A stretch of DNA of 64,000 nucleotides, from contig CACZUZ010000005.1 in NCBI GenBank assembly GCA_902784465.1, forward strand, positions 1-64,000, in the 5' to 3' direction. The notes beneath the pieces were generated by a model. The model was given only the letters and a program-made list of their open reading frames with translations. It ran no database searches and was not told the DNA's origin. Position numbers and translations under genes: made by a program. The first letter of the stretch is position 1, and every line of letters starts with the position of its first letter. Source of the stretch: an uncultured Bacteroidota bacterium (lineage in GTDB: Bacteria > Bacteroidota > Bacteroidia > Bacteroidales > P3). This document shows, piece by piece, positions 18,320 to 30,974 of the stretch.

Positions 18320-21300
18320 ATGAAGAAATATCTAACACTTACGCTAATGCTCATCATGGCATGGGCAGCACAATCGCAGAACTATTCTGTGAAGCAAAGC
18401 GACTACAACCAGATAAAGGTATCGTTCACCGCAAGCGACATCACAGCACATGACATATCACTGCACGACAGACAGTTTGCAACACTGGTCATGGAGGGTT
18501 TCAGCACACAGCGCATCAGCGGCAAACCCGCCCTTCCCACAATGGTCAACGTCATCGAGGTACCTCTCGGCGACGGACTAAAATACGAGATCCTCTCCAT
18601 CAGCCGCGACACATTGGACGGCGCCACCTTAGGGTTGGCAAACCCCATCATGCCGGCACAACCCTCACGCAGCAAAAGCGACACTCGTCCCTCAAAACTT
18701 GCCATCGACGAGACAGCCTATTCGACCGATGCCTTCTGTGGCCAGCCCACCATCGTAGTAGAAAAAATCGGCGTCGCCCGCAACCGCAACCTTGCCAGCA
18801 TCGCCTTCAATCCCGTGAGCTGGAACCCGGTAACCAACCAGGTCATAGTGGTCAACAGCATCACTGTCGCTGTACGCCAGAAGAATGCCGACAGGGCAGC
18901 CACCATGCGAATGAAAAGACTATATGCCAGCCCTGATTTCGGTTTCGGCATCAACGCCATTAACCAACTGGAAGGCAGCAAGGAGACCCGCACCACCGCC
19001 CCTATACGCTACACTATCATAGCAAACAGCATGTTCCGCGGTGCTCTTGACGAGTTTGCAGCATGGAAACGCCGCAAAGGATTCATGGTCGACTTAGTCT
19101 ATACCGACGAAAGCAACGTGGGCAACACCACAACGAGCATCAGCAACTACCTCAAGGGACTCTACAACAACGCCACCGAAAGCGAACCTGCTCCCACCTA
19201 CGTCCTCCTGGTGGGCGACGTGGCTCAGCTGCCGGCATTCCAACTCTATACCTCCAACTCACATTATTCCGACCTGAACTATGTCTGCTGGAACCCAGGC
19301 GACAACATTCCGGACTGCTACATCGGACGCTTCTCGGCCCAGAACCTCGAACAGCTGACACCGCAAATCAGCAAGACACTTATGTATGAGCAATATACAT
19401 TCCCCGACGACTCATACCTGGGCAAGGCTGTGCTTATCGCCGGCATTGACGGAGGACGTACAAGCGATTTCGGCTATACTCATGCCGACCCGACGATGGA
19501 CTATGTGGCAAAGAACTATGTCAACAACGCCAACGGCTTCACCAGCATCACCTACTACAAGAACAACACCTACAACCACCCACAAAACGTCACCGTCACG
19601 GGTGCCTCGGGTGCCGACGGCACTGCCGCAGCCCTTCGCAACCTCTACAATGATGGCTGCGGTCTGGTCAACTATACAGCACACGGACACGAAACCATGT
19701 GGGGCAACCCCGAGTTGACAGTCACTCACGTGCAACAGATGAACAACCAGGACAAACCGATGATTGCCATCGGCAACTGCTGTCTCTCCAACAGCTTCCA
19801 GGTAGCCACCTGCCTCGGCGAAGCCTTCCTGCGCCGTGGCGACAATGCCGGCGGCGTAGCCTACATAGGTGCCAGCGAAGTCACCTATTGGGACGAAGAT
19901 GTCTACTGGTCCATGGGACCCCGCTCCCAAATATCAGCATCCATGAGCATGGACTACAAAGCCAACAGCTTAGGCATGTACGACCAGCTGTTTCACACCC
20001 ACGGTGAAACCATCGACAAATGGCACATCACCATGGGTGCCATGGTTTTTGCAGGCAACATGGCAGTGCAGAGCAGCTCCACCGATGCTTCCATGAAGAG
20101 ATACTACTGGGAAATCTATCACCTTATGGGCGACCCGTCGCTCATGCCCTACATACATGGCCCGGCACAGGACTTGACACTCTCCCTGCCCGACACCTTA
20201 CCTATTGACACCGAGACTATCAGCATCCAATGTCCGCCCCACACCTATGTGGCTCTTACCGACGAAGAGCAAAATCTTGTCACCGCAGCCTTCTCCAATG
20301 CAAACGGCAACGTCACACTCAACATAGGGCACCTTGAACTCGCCTCCGGCACCTACGAGATTGCAGTCTGGGCACAAGGCTACAAACAATCGTTCAAGAC
20401 CATAAACATCGAGCCCAACGACACATACATCAAAGCCACAGAGCTGTCTGCCACAACCCCCGTGGTGGCCGGACAGCCGGTGGACTTCAACCTCACAATC
20501 AAGAACATCGGCATCCTTCCTGCCGACAGCATCTGGATTGAGCTACGCAGTGCCGACGGCAATATGCTCATCGACAACACCAGAGCCATCACCATCTATC
20601 CCGGACTGGATCCTGACGAGGAGATGACCATCGACAACATCTGCTCGGCAACAGTGTGGAACGATATTGCCGACCAAAGCGAAGCCACCGTCAAGGTCAT
20701 CGCAAGATGGGGAAACACCACAAAAAAACAGACCATCAACAAGTTCCATTTCGATGTGGCAGCAGCAGACATAGCCACACAGGACTTCACATTGACCCCG
20801 TCTGCCGACTCTTCTAAACTCTACCAACTGAGCATCACCAGCATCAACAATGGCCGCGCAATCCTTGAGAACGCCACGGCGTCGCTGTTGTCCCTCGACC
20901 CATTTATTGAGATTGCCGGCGACAACAGCATCTTTACGCTGAACGAAGGCCAAACCGAGACACGCGACTTCACCATCAGAGTCACCGACACATCAAGCAC
21001 ATTCAACCGCGTCGTACCGATGCTCTACACCATCGCCAATGACGACATCCATTTCACCGACAGCCTGATGATTATCTTTGGCGAGACCTGCCAAACCATC
21101 GATTTTGAAGATGCCACATGGGGTAAAGCCAGTTGGACAGCAGGCTCATACCCATGGGAGATTACCAACGCCGTCAACTACGAGGGTGGCAACTGCGCAC
21201 GCTCTAAGACCTGGAACGGCAGTGGCGGATTCAAAACCTCAGAGACGACTCTTAACATCATGGTGCCCGTCGACGATAGCGTTTCGTTCTACTATAGAGT

Positions 21301-22159
21301 CTCTTCCGAAGAGGGGTACGACATCTTCTACACATACCTCGATGACGTCAGAGTGGTAGAGGCCTCTGGTCTGGTAGACTGGACACGGGCCTCATTCCCC
21401 ATCTCTGCCGGCAACCACACGATACGTTTCTCCTACGAGAAAGACTCTTACGTTGACGTAGGTATGGATGCCGCATTCATCGACAACCTCAGGATTCCCA
21501 ATGCCGGAACAGAATACACTTATGTCAATGACACCACCTGCATGGGCCTTGACTACACCTTTTTCGACACCACCTTCAACACCGACAACCTCGGGGAGGG
21601 CACACACCGGTTCACCCTTCAGAACGGCGACAGAGTACGTTTCCTCACACTCACCGTGATGCCCATGCCTGAAGCGCACATCGAAAGCAGTGCCGACACC
21701 ATCATGGCTGGCGAATCCGTCCGCCTCACCGCCACAGGTGCAAGCCGCTACAGCTGGGACAACGGCATGAGCCACGCCGTCATCGATGTCTATCCTACCA
21801 CCTCATCAACCTACTCCGTAACAGCCTACAATGGAAGCTGCAGTTCTGTGGCCTGGAAAACAATAACCGTATCCGGAGTCCTAGTTGGCATCGACAACAC
21901 CAAGTTGTCGTCAGCCAGCAGCCCGGTGTCGGTCTATCCAAACCCTGCATACGACAAGCTGACCGTCACCGGCGACAACATCAAAGAGATTGTCATCATC
22001 GACATCATGGGTCGCACCGAGAAGAGAATTGTCATCTCCGGACAGGGAACATCAAAAGAGACAGCCGTCAACATCAACGATATTGCCAACGGGATGCATT
22101 TTCTACAGGCAACCGCTACCGACGGCAGGCGTTCAATAGTGAAATTCATCAAAAAATAA
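18320..22159 (+). CDS. C25 (gingipain-like) cysteine peptidase, T9SS cargo
   Basis: A 1279-residue exported peptidase. Signal peptide to about residue 19; propeptide-like region to about 210; C25 caspase-like domain about 225-610 with the catalytic histidine in YTAHGHE (454-460) and cysteine in GNCCLSNSF (C487/C488); then Ig-like/CARDB-type domains; a cleaved-adhesin-like jelly roll (about 920-1060); and a C-terminal type IX sorting domain (SVYPNPAYDKLTVTG ... GRRSIVKFIKK). This is the layout of gingipain-related surface peptidases. Arg versus Lys specificity cannot be told by reading. It implies a functional T9SS elsewhere in the genome. Confidence 0.92.
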   Translation: MKKYLTLTLMLIMAWAAQSQNYSVKQSDYNQIKVSFTASDITAHDISLHDRQFATLVMEGFSTQRISGKPALPTMVNVIEVPLGDGLKYEILSISRDTLDGATLGLANPIMPAQPSRSKSDTRPSKLAIDETAYSTDAFCGQPTIVVEKIGVARNRNLASIAFNPVSWNPVTNQVIVVNSITVAVRQKNADRAATMRMKRLYASPDFGFGINAINQLEGSKETRTTAPIRYTIIANSMFRGALDEFAAWKRRKGFMVDLVYTDESNVGNTTTSISNYLKGLYNNATESEPAPTYVLLVGDVAQLPAFQLYTSNSHYSDLNYVCWNPGDNIPDCYIGRFSAQNLEQLTPQISKTLMYEQYTFPDDSYLGKAVLIAGIDGGRTSDFGYTHADPTMDYVAKNYVNNANGFTSITYYKNNTYNHPQNVTVTGASGADGTAAALRNLYNDGCGLVNYTAHGHETMWGNPELTVTHVQQMNNQDKPMIAIGNCCLSNSFQVATCLGEAFLRRGDNAGGVAYIGASEVTYWDEDVYWSMGPRSQISASMSMDYKANSLGMYDQLFHTHGETIDKWHITMGAMVFAGNMAVQSSSTDASMKRYYWEIYHLMGDPSLMPYIHGPAQDLTLSLPDTLPIDTETISIQCPPHTYVALTDEEQNLVTAAFSNANGNVTLNIGHLELASGTYEIAVWAQGYKQSFKTINIEPNDTYIKATELSATTPVVAGQPVDFNLTIKNIGILPADSIWIELRSADGNMLIDNTRAITIYPGLDPDEEMTIDNICSATVWNDIADQSEATVKVIARWGNTTKKQTINKFHFDVAAADIATQDFTLTPSADSSKLYQLSITSINNGRAILENATASLLSLDPFIEIAGDNSIFTLNEGQTETRDFTIRVTDTSSTFNRVVPMLYTIANDDIHFTDSLMIIFGETCQTIDFEDATWGKASWTAGSYPWEITNAVNYEGGNCARSKTWNGSGGFKTSETTLNIMVPVDDSVSFYYRVSSEEGYDIFYTYLDDVRVVEASGLVDWTRASFPISAGNHTIRFSYEKDSYVDVGMDAAFIDNLRIPNAGTEYTYVNDTTCMGLDYTFFDTTFNTDNLGEGTHRFTLQNGDRVRFLTLTVMPMPEAHIESSADTIMAGESVRLTATGASRYSWDNGMSHAVIDVYPTTSSTYSVTAYNGSCSSVAWKTITVSGVLVGIDNTKLSSASSPVSVYPNPAYDKLTVTGDNIKEIVIIDIMGRTEKRIVISGQGTSKETAVNINDIANGMHFLQATATDGRRSIVKFIKK

Positions 22160-22202
22160 TAATCTCTCGTTTCACAACTCCGCAACAAAAAAACCAAGTG
22201 CC

Positions 22203-23615
22203 ATGAGAAACAAATATTACGACCTAATCGACCAGACCTTTGAATTCCCTCAAGATGAATTCAGGACTGAAGATGGCGAACTCTATTTCCACGACATCCC
22301 ATTGATGGAAATAATCAAGCAGTATGGCACACCGCTGAAAATCACCTATCTGCCGAAAATCAGTTCGCAGATACAGCGAGCCAAAAGGATGTTCAATGTC
22401 GCCATTGCCAAAACCGACTACAAGGGAAGCTACAACTACTGCTACTGCACCAAGAGCAGCCATTTCAGCTTTGTGATGGAGGAGGCTCTGAAGAACGACA
22501 TCAACCTCGAGACATCGAGTGCATTCGATATCAATCTGATACAGGAGCTGCATTCACAGAATCTGATTGGCAAGGACAAGGTGATTGTCTGCAACGGATT
22601 CAAGAAAGAACAATACATTGAGAACATCGTCGACCTCTACAACGACGGCTTCTGCAACGTTATTCCTATCCTCGACAACAAGAACGAATACAAGATGTTG
22701 GAGGATTGCCTGAAGAGGAATGGCAACTCCGGCTGTGGGCAGCTGAAGATAGGCATACGCATCGCCTCGGAGGAGGAGCCGAAATTCGACTTCTACACTT
22801 CACGCCTCGGAATACGGTACAACGACATCGTTTCATTCTATGAAGAGGCCATTAAGGATAACGCGAGATACAGCTTCAAAATGCTGCACTTCTTCATCAA
22901 TACTGGCATACGCGACACTGCATACTACTGGAACGAATTGTCGAAGTGCGTGAATGTTTACTGCGACCTGAAGCAGGTATGCCCCGAGCTCGACTCCCTC
23001 AACATCGGTGGCGGATTCCCCATCAAGAGTTCGCTTGCAGCTACTTACGACTACGAGTACATGGCCGAGGAGATACTGGCCCAGATAAAGAACATCTGCT
23101 CCAACAGGGGCGTGGAGGAGCCAAACATCTTCACCGAATTTGGTTCGTTCACCGTAGGCGAGAGCGGAGCGACGCTCTACAGCATCCTCGACCAGAAACA
23201 GCAGAACGACCGCGAGTCGTGGTATATGATCGACTCGTCGTTCATCACTACCCTGCCCGACACATGGGGCATAAACCAACGCTTCATCATGCTCCCCATC
23301 AACCACTGGGACTGCGAATACCAGCGGGTCTTCCTCGGAGGCCTGACATGCGACAGCGAAGACTACTATAACGCTGACTCTCACGCCAATGCCATATTTC
23401 TGCCCAAACTGCAGAAAGACGATCCTCTCTATATAGGATTCTTCCATACCGGCGCCTACCAAGAGAGCCTCGGCGGATATGGCGGTATACAGCACTGCCT
23501 CATACCGGCACCCAAGCATATAATCATCGACAAAGACGAAAACGGCGACTACACCACCAAACTCTTCGCCAAAGAACAGAGCCACAAGTCGATGCTGAAA
23601 ATCCTTGGATACTAA
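22203..23615 (+). CDS. PLP-dependent decarboxylase (arginine decarboxylase-like, fold type III)
   Basis: 470 residues of the alanine-racemase-fold group IV decarboxylases. It starts the barrel with LKITYLPKI and has the region YNYCYCTKSSHF where the PLP lysine lies (K in CTKS). FINTGIR and the phosphate-binding IGGGFPIK follow, then the EFGSFTVGESGA motif. The C-terminal beta domain has the second-subunit CDSEDYY aspartate motif (C-D-S-x-D). Bacteroidota proteins of this type are annotated as biosynthetic arginine decarboxylase; ornithine, diaminopimelate or carboxynorspermidine specificity cannot be excluded. Confidence 0.82.
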   Translation: MRNKYYDLIDQTFEFPQDEFRTEDGELYFHDIPLMEIIKQYGTPLKITYLPKISSQIQRAKRMFNVAIAKTDYKGSYNYCYCTKSSHFSFVMEEALKNDINLETSSAFDINLIQELHSQNLIGKDKVIVCNGFKKEQYIENIVDLYNDGFCNVIPILDNKNEYKMLEDCLKRNGNSGCGQLKIGIRIASEEEPKFDFYTSRLGIRYNDIVSFYEEAIKDNARYSFKMLHFFINTGIRDTAYYWNELSKCVNVYCDLKQVCPELDSLNIGGGFPIKSSLAATYDYEYMAEEILAQIKNICSNRGVEEPNIFTEFGSFTVGESGATLYSILDQKQQNDRESWYMIDSSFITTLPDTWGINQRFIMLPINHWDCEYQRVFLGGLTCDSEDYYNADSHANAIFLPKLQKDDPLYIGFFHTGAYQESLGGYGGIQHCLIPAPKHIIIDKDENGDYTTKLFAKEQSHKSMLKILGY

Positions 23616-23620
23616 AATTT

Positions 23621-23734
23621 CGATATAACGTTATAACGTAATAACGAAATAACGAAACATCGTCATAACGTAATAACGTAATAACGAAATAACGAAACAT
23701 CGTTATAACGTAATAACGAAATAACGTTATAACG
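23621..23734. repeat. CGTTATAACG-type low-complexity repeat
   Basis: About 115 nt built almost only from variants of ATAACG/CGTTATAACG, which are self-complementary. It lies between two co-directional genes. Relatives lie at 38634, 39568, 40615, 41439 and 45501. Confidence 0.9.
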
Positions 23735-23790
23735 AAAAAAACAAAAAAACAACGAAACAGCGAACTTTAAAACCTTTAAAACCTTAAATC

Positions 23791-24504
23791 GTGAAAAAAA
23801 TCTTATTAGCAGCAATTTGCATCACTCTTCTCGCTTCATGCCACAAAGGAAGCACCATAGTTGTTGACACCGAGAAAGCCCCTGTTTTCGATAACAAGAA
23901 CGACAGTCTCAGCTGGGTCCTGGGCTTCTCCGCTGCCCAGAACATCGCCGCAGCCGGCATTGACATCAACCGCGAAATCCTTATGCAGGCCATCTACACC
24001 ACACTCGACAGCAAGCAGCAGCCCTTCAACTATCAGCAGACTGCAACGATGCTCATGGACCTTGAACAAAAAGCCTACATCAACCGCATGAACAGCCAGA
24101 ACAGTCAGATAACCGAGACACGTCAGCGCGAAGAGGTCTACTTCGACAATCTTATGAAAAAGAACCCCAATGTCAAAAAGAGCGACAAGGGCTTCTACTA
24201 CGAGGTACTCCAGCAGGGACAGGGTGCTGTTCCCCAGATTGGCAGCATCGTGGTCTTCGACTACAAAGGCAGCCTGTTGAATGGCCATATCTTCGACCAG
24301 ACCTACGGCAACCGTGAGCCTATAACCCATGTCATAGGACCCGAGCTGATGCCAGGCCTTCTCGAAGGCTTCTGCATCATGCCTGCCGGCAGCAAATACC
24401 GCTTCTATTTCCCCAGCGAGATGGCCTTCGGAGCCAAGGGCGACGACGGTATTCCACCCTACTCCACCCTTATCTACGAAGTGGAGCTCCACGAGGTTAA
24501 GTAA
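23791..24504 (+). CDS. FKBP-type peptidyl-prolyl isomerase lipoprotein
   Basis: 237 residues. The lipoprotein signal with lipobox LLASC (Cys about 17) predicts anchoring in an envelope membrane. There is a helical FkpA/Mip-like N-terminal dimerisation region (about 35-125), then an FKBP domain (about 135-237: GSIVVFDYKGSLLNGHIFDQT, VIGPELMPGLLEG, FPSEMAFGAKG, IPPYSTLIYEVEL). A periplasmic folding catalyst by family. It is followed by a strong terminator shared with the convergent ileS. Confidence 0.92.
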   Translation: MKKILLAAICITLLASCHKGSTIVVDTEKAPVFDNKNDSLSWVLGFSAAQNIAAAGIDINREILMQAIYTTLDSKQQPFNYQQTATMLMDLEQKAYINRMNSQNSQITETRQREEVYFDNLMKKNPNVKKSDKGFYYEVLQQGQGAVPQIGSIVVFDYKGSLLNGHIFDQTYGNREPITHVIGPELMPGLLEGFCIMPAGSKYRFYFPSEMAFGAKGDDGIPPYSTLIYEVELHEVK

Positions 24505-24544
24505 CGACAGCTACCAGGCTGACAACCGCATGACAATAATGAAG

Positions 24545-24571
24545 AACGGGCGAGTCGACGACTCGCCCGTT
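24545..24571. terminator. Bidirectional terminator between FKBP gene and ileS
   Basis: Perfect 11-bp stem (24545-24555 and 24561-24571, GC-rich) with a 5-nt loop between convergent genes; T-rich sequence on the plus-strand side. Confidence 0.8.
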
Positions 24572-24600
24572 ACTTATTTACGCTTCACAATATCTATTCG

Positions 24601-28071
<3,471 letters not shown>

Positions 28072-28242
28072 AAAACGCTAATTTCGTTTATACACAACTA
28101 TATCAATTCGTTGCACCATTTTTTATCAGCACAACGAATTTACAAAAATACAAAAAAAGAAGATAACAAACTTTTATTTTAGTAATAATTTGTAGCTTTT
28201 CACTTTAGATTGCCAGTCAAGTCTCAACCACTAACAGCTACA

Positions 28243-29079
28243 TTATTTCTTTTTCTGTTTCCTCATCCACTGGATAAAATCCCATAGGGTCTCGTCATCC
28301 TCTTTCTTTTTCTTCTTTGGCTTACTCTTCAAATCGATACGTCCGTATTTAGACATACGACCCTCAACCACGGAGGTCTGCTTTTTGAAAAATGGCGTCT
28401 GATGGCCTGGGTTGCGTTTCAGAGGCAAAGGAAGTGTGACTGCCAGCTGGGCAGCCTCGTGACGCGAGAGCGTCTTGGCGGAATGGCCAAAGTAGTGCTG
28501 CGACGCAGCCTCGCAGCCATAGATGCCGTCGCCAAACTCGATGATATTCAGGTAGACCTCCATGATGCGTTCCTTGCCCCACAGTTTCTCGATGCCTATA
28601 GTGAAACTGGCTTCCAGTCCCTTGCGTAGATAGCTCCGCTTATGAGGCAGAAAGGCGTTTTTGGCCGTCTGCATCGATATGGTGCTGCCGCCACGCACAC
28701 GTCTTCCCTGCTTGTTTTCGCGATACGACTGCTTCAGCTGGGGGATGTCGAAGCCCTTGTGTCGCATGAAACGGCCGTCTTCCGACGAGATTACCGCAGT
28801 CACCAGATTGGGCGAGATCTCGTCGATGCTCACGTAGTCACGCTCGAAATTGACATCACGCCCCTCCTCCCCCAGCTGCTGGAAAAAGCGCTGCACCATC
28901 AGGGGCGTAAGCGGCGGATTAATCCACTTGTAGACAACCAGCAGCACCACTGGGAGCAGTATAAGGCACAATGTCGTTATCCAGACGACACGCCATATCC
29001 TTCTCAACAGGGGTCTACGCTTTACGGACTGCTCTTCGGAGTACTGTAACTCTACCGAATCTATTTCATCAGGTGACAT
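28243..29079 (-). CDS. mtgA: Monofunctional biosynthetic peptidoglycan transglycosylase
   Basis: Polymerises lipid II into glycan strands at the outer face of the inner membrane. 278 residues: one N-terminal membrane helix (about 31-52), then a GT51 domain with the catalytic glutamate in ISSEDGRFMRHKGFD, RGGSTISMQTAKN, KLWGKERIMEVYLNIIEFG and AAQLAVTLPLP. No transpeptidase domain follows, only a Lys-rich tail. It begins 4 nt after the DUF2147 gene, so it is co-transcribed. Confidence 0.94.
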   Translation of the reverse strand: MSPDEIDSVELQYSEEQSVKRRPLLRRIWRVVWITTLCLILLPVVLLVVYKWINPPLTPLMVQRFFQQLGEEGRDVNFERDYVSIDEISPNLVTAVISSEDGRFMRHKGFDIPQLKQSYRENKQGRRVRGGSTISMQTAKNAFLPHKRSYLRKGLEASFTIGIEKLWGKERIMEVYLNIIEFGDGIYGCEAASQHYFGHSAKTLSRHEAAQLAVTLPLPLKRNPGHQTPFFKKQTSVVEGRMSKYGRIDLKSKPKKKKKEDDETLWDFIQWMRKQKKK

Positions 29080-29083
29080 TTAT

Positions 29084-29539
29084 CTACTTCTCTTTGGTCC
29101 AATAAACACTCTCGCTGATGCCGAACAGGGAGCCTTTAATGCGGAGTTTGCCGTCGGCAGCGAACTCGGCAGTCATGTTGGCGCGTATGCCACGCTGCGG
29201 GTCGTATATCTTGGTGTCGTCCCAACGGCGCTTCTTGGCGTTGTACTTTAAGCCCGAAAAGAGGACTATCTGGTCGGCCGGCTTTGAGCGTAGGCTCTTG
29301 TCGGGGTTCTTGGCATCGAGTATCTTGTTGCCCTTGGCATCCTTGTCGTTCTCGAGCCAGATGACCTGACCCCTGTAGGTGCCGTCGGTCAGCTTGACGA
29401 TTTTGGCCTTGAACTTGTCGTCGCCCTGTTTGCTCGTGTAGGTGCCGACGATGTTGTCAGCCTTGTCGTTGAGGGGGTTCTGGGCGATGATGGGGCTTAC
29501 ACAAAGGAAGGTAAGCAATACGAAAAGGAGTTTTTTCAT
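29084..29539 (-). CDS. DUF2147 exported protein
   Basis: 151 residues with a signal peptide (cleavage near IIAQ, about 20) and a DUF2147 beta-barrel-like domain: IVGTYTSKQGDDKFKAKI, YRGQVIWLEND, the SLRSKPADQIVLFSGL segment and a C-terminal LRIKGSLFGISESVYWTK. The family is widespread in Proteobacteria and Bacteroidota and of unknown role. It lies directly upstream of mtgA. Confidence 0.88.
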   Translation of the reverse strand: MKKLLFVLLTFLCVSPIIAQNPLNDKADNIVGTYTSKQGDDKFKAKIVKLTDGTYRGQVIWLENDKDAKGNKILDAKNPDKSLRSKPADQIVLFSGLKYNAKKRRWDDTKIYDPQRGIRANMTAEFAADGKLRIKGSLFGISESVYWTKEK

Positions 29540-29586
29540 GGTTTTATTGAAGGGTTGGAGTGTGACAGATGGATAATTATATGTCC

Positions 29587-30933
29587 TTATTTCAAATCTA
29601 ACAATCGGCGGCGGGCGACGACATAGGTGGTGTGGCGGTCGGTGATGGCATTATGGGCCTGCAGCAGCAGGGCATGAGCCTGCAGCACCTCCGACAGGGT
29701 AGCCACGCCAGCCTGGTAGTTGAGGGTCGCCAGGCGGTAGTTCTCCGCAGCAATCTCCAAGGCCGACGAGTCCGACTTCATCAACATGGCTGCATCGAGC
29801 ATGTCGCTGTAGGCCTTCTCCATCTCGAGCGACATCATCTGGTTCAGGTAGTCTTGCTGCATGCGGGCTTCCTGGATGCGGATGTTGTGTTGATGCATCT
29901 TATGCGCGGTCTCCCACCATGCTGTCAGCGGCACGGAGAGCGACAGCATAGCCACCGCATTGGCTGTGGGGTCGTTTTTGACGAGATTGCCATAGAAACC
30001 GGTACCGATGACAGCGAGCTGTGGCAAGGCCTCTCCAAGGGTGAGCCGACGTTTCAGCCGCTCGGCTTCGACGCTCAGTTCCAGCAAGCGTTTCTCAGGA
30101 CGGGATGTGCCAGAGGTATCGAGTGATGAGAGCCGAAAATCGGCGGAAGGGGAGTCAAACTGAGGGTCGGAAAAGACCAGAGAATCACTATAACCGATGC
30201 CTATCTGATTGCACAGCAGCCGTTTCGACAGGCGTATACCACTGGCGAGCTGCTGTTGGTTGGCGAGCATCTCGTTGCGTTTCAACTGCAGCTGGAGGGC
30301 GTCAGCCTTGGTGACAAGGCCACTCGACAAGGCCACCTCGACGGTACGGCCTAGCGAATCGATGAGTGCCAGGGCGGCAGAGACGGTGGCCACCTTCTGC
30401 TGCAGCCCCGTCACCAGATAGTAGGTCGACTCGATATTCTCAATGACGTCGCGCACCTTCATGTCTGACTGTAGCTCGGCAGCCTCAATTCCCAGTCTGG
30501 CAAGCTTGTTGCCCGTCACGATGCGGCCGCCGGCAAAGATGGGTTGGGTCAGCATAACAGAGCCGCTGAGCCCCTTCTTCATCAGAGTGACTTCATTCTG
30601 GACATCAGTCTCGGACGACACCAGGTCGTATAGTTCCTGCATTATCTCCCTCATGTCGTTTGACTGGATGTCATCGATACTGAAATGGATAAGGGGGTCT
30701 TTTGCATAATAGCCCAGACCCATCATCTTGACTTGTGGGAAATACTTTGTAAAGACCTGTCGTTTCACCTCGCGGGCATGCTCGATGTCCATCTGCGAAG
30801 TGCGTATCTCCACATTGTTGCGCCTGGCAAGAGCTAGGCAGCTGTCGAGGGTGAGCGTCTGACAGTTGACAACCGGCAGCTGGCAACTGGCTAACAGGCT
30901 GATGAAGAGAAGTATTTTAATATATTTTGACAC
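29587..30933 (-). CDS. TolC-family outer-membrane efflux protein
   Basis: 448 residues with a signal peptide (SLLASCQLPVVNC; a lipobox-like LLASC is present). Two homologous outer-membrane-efflux repeats with long helices follow (the first around SCLALARRNNVEIR and TYYLVTGLQQKVATV, the second around RLTLGEALPQLAVIG and YQAGVATLSEVLQA). The trimer forms the outer-membrane duct of a tripartite pump; the adaptor and RND genes lie just upstream on the same strand (41-nt gap to the RND gene). Confidence 0.92.
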   Translation of the reverse strand: MSKYIKILLFISLLASCQLPVVNCQTLTLDSCLALARRNNVEIRTSQMDIEHAREVKRQVFTKYFPQVKMMGLGYYAKDPLIHFSIDDIQSNDMREIMQELYDLVSSETDVQNEVTLMKKGLSGSVMLTQPIFAGGRIVTGNKLARLGIEAAELQSDMKVRDVIENIESTYYLVTGLQQKVATVSAALALIDSLGRTVEVALSSGLVTKADALQLQLKRNEMLANQQQLASGIRLSKRLLCNQIGIGYSDSLVFSDPQFDSPSADFRLSSLDTSGTSRPEKRLLELSVEAERLKRRLTLGEALPQLAVIGTGFYGNLVKNDPTANAVAMLSLSVPLTAWWETAHKMHQHNIRIQEARMQQDYLNQMMSLEMEKAYSDMLDAAMLMKSDSSALEIAAENYRLATLNYQAGVATLSEVLQAHALLLQAHNAITDRHTTYVVARRRLLDLK

Positions 30934-30974
30934 GAGAAAAGGGGTTTGTTTACAGTTTTACAGTTATGGGCACT

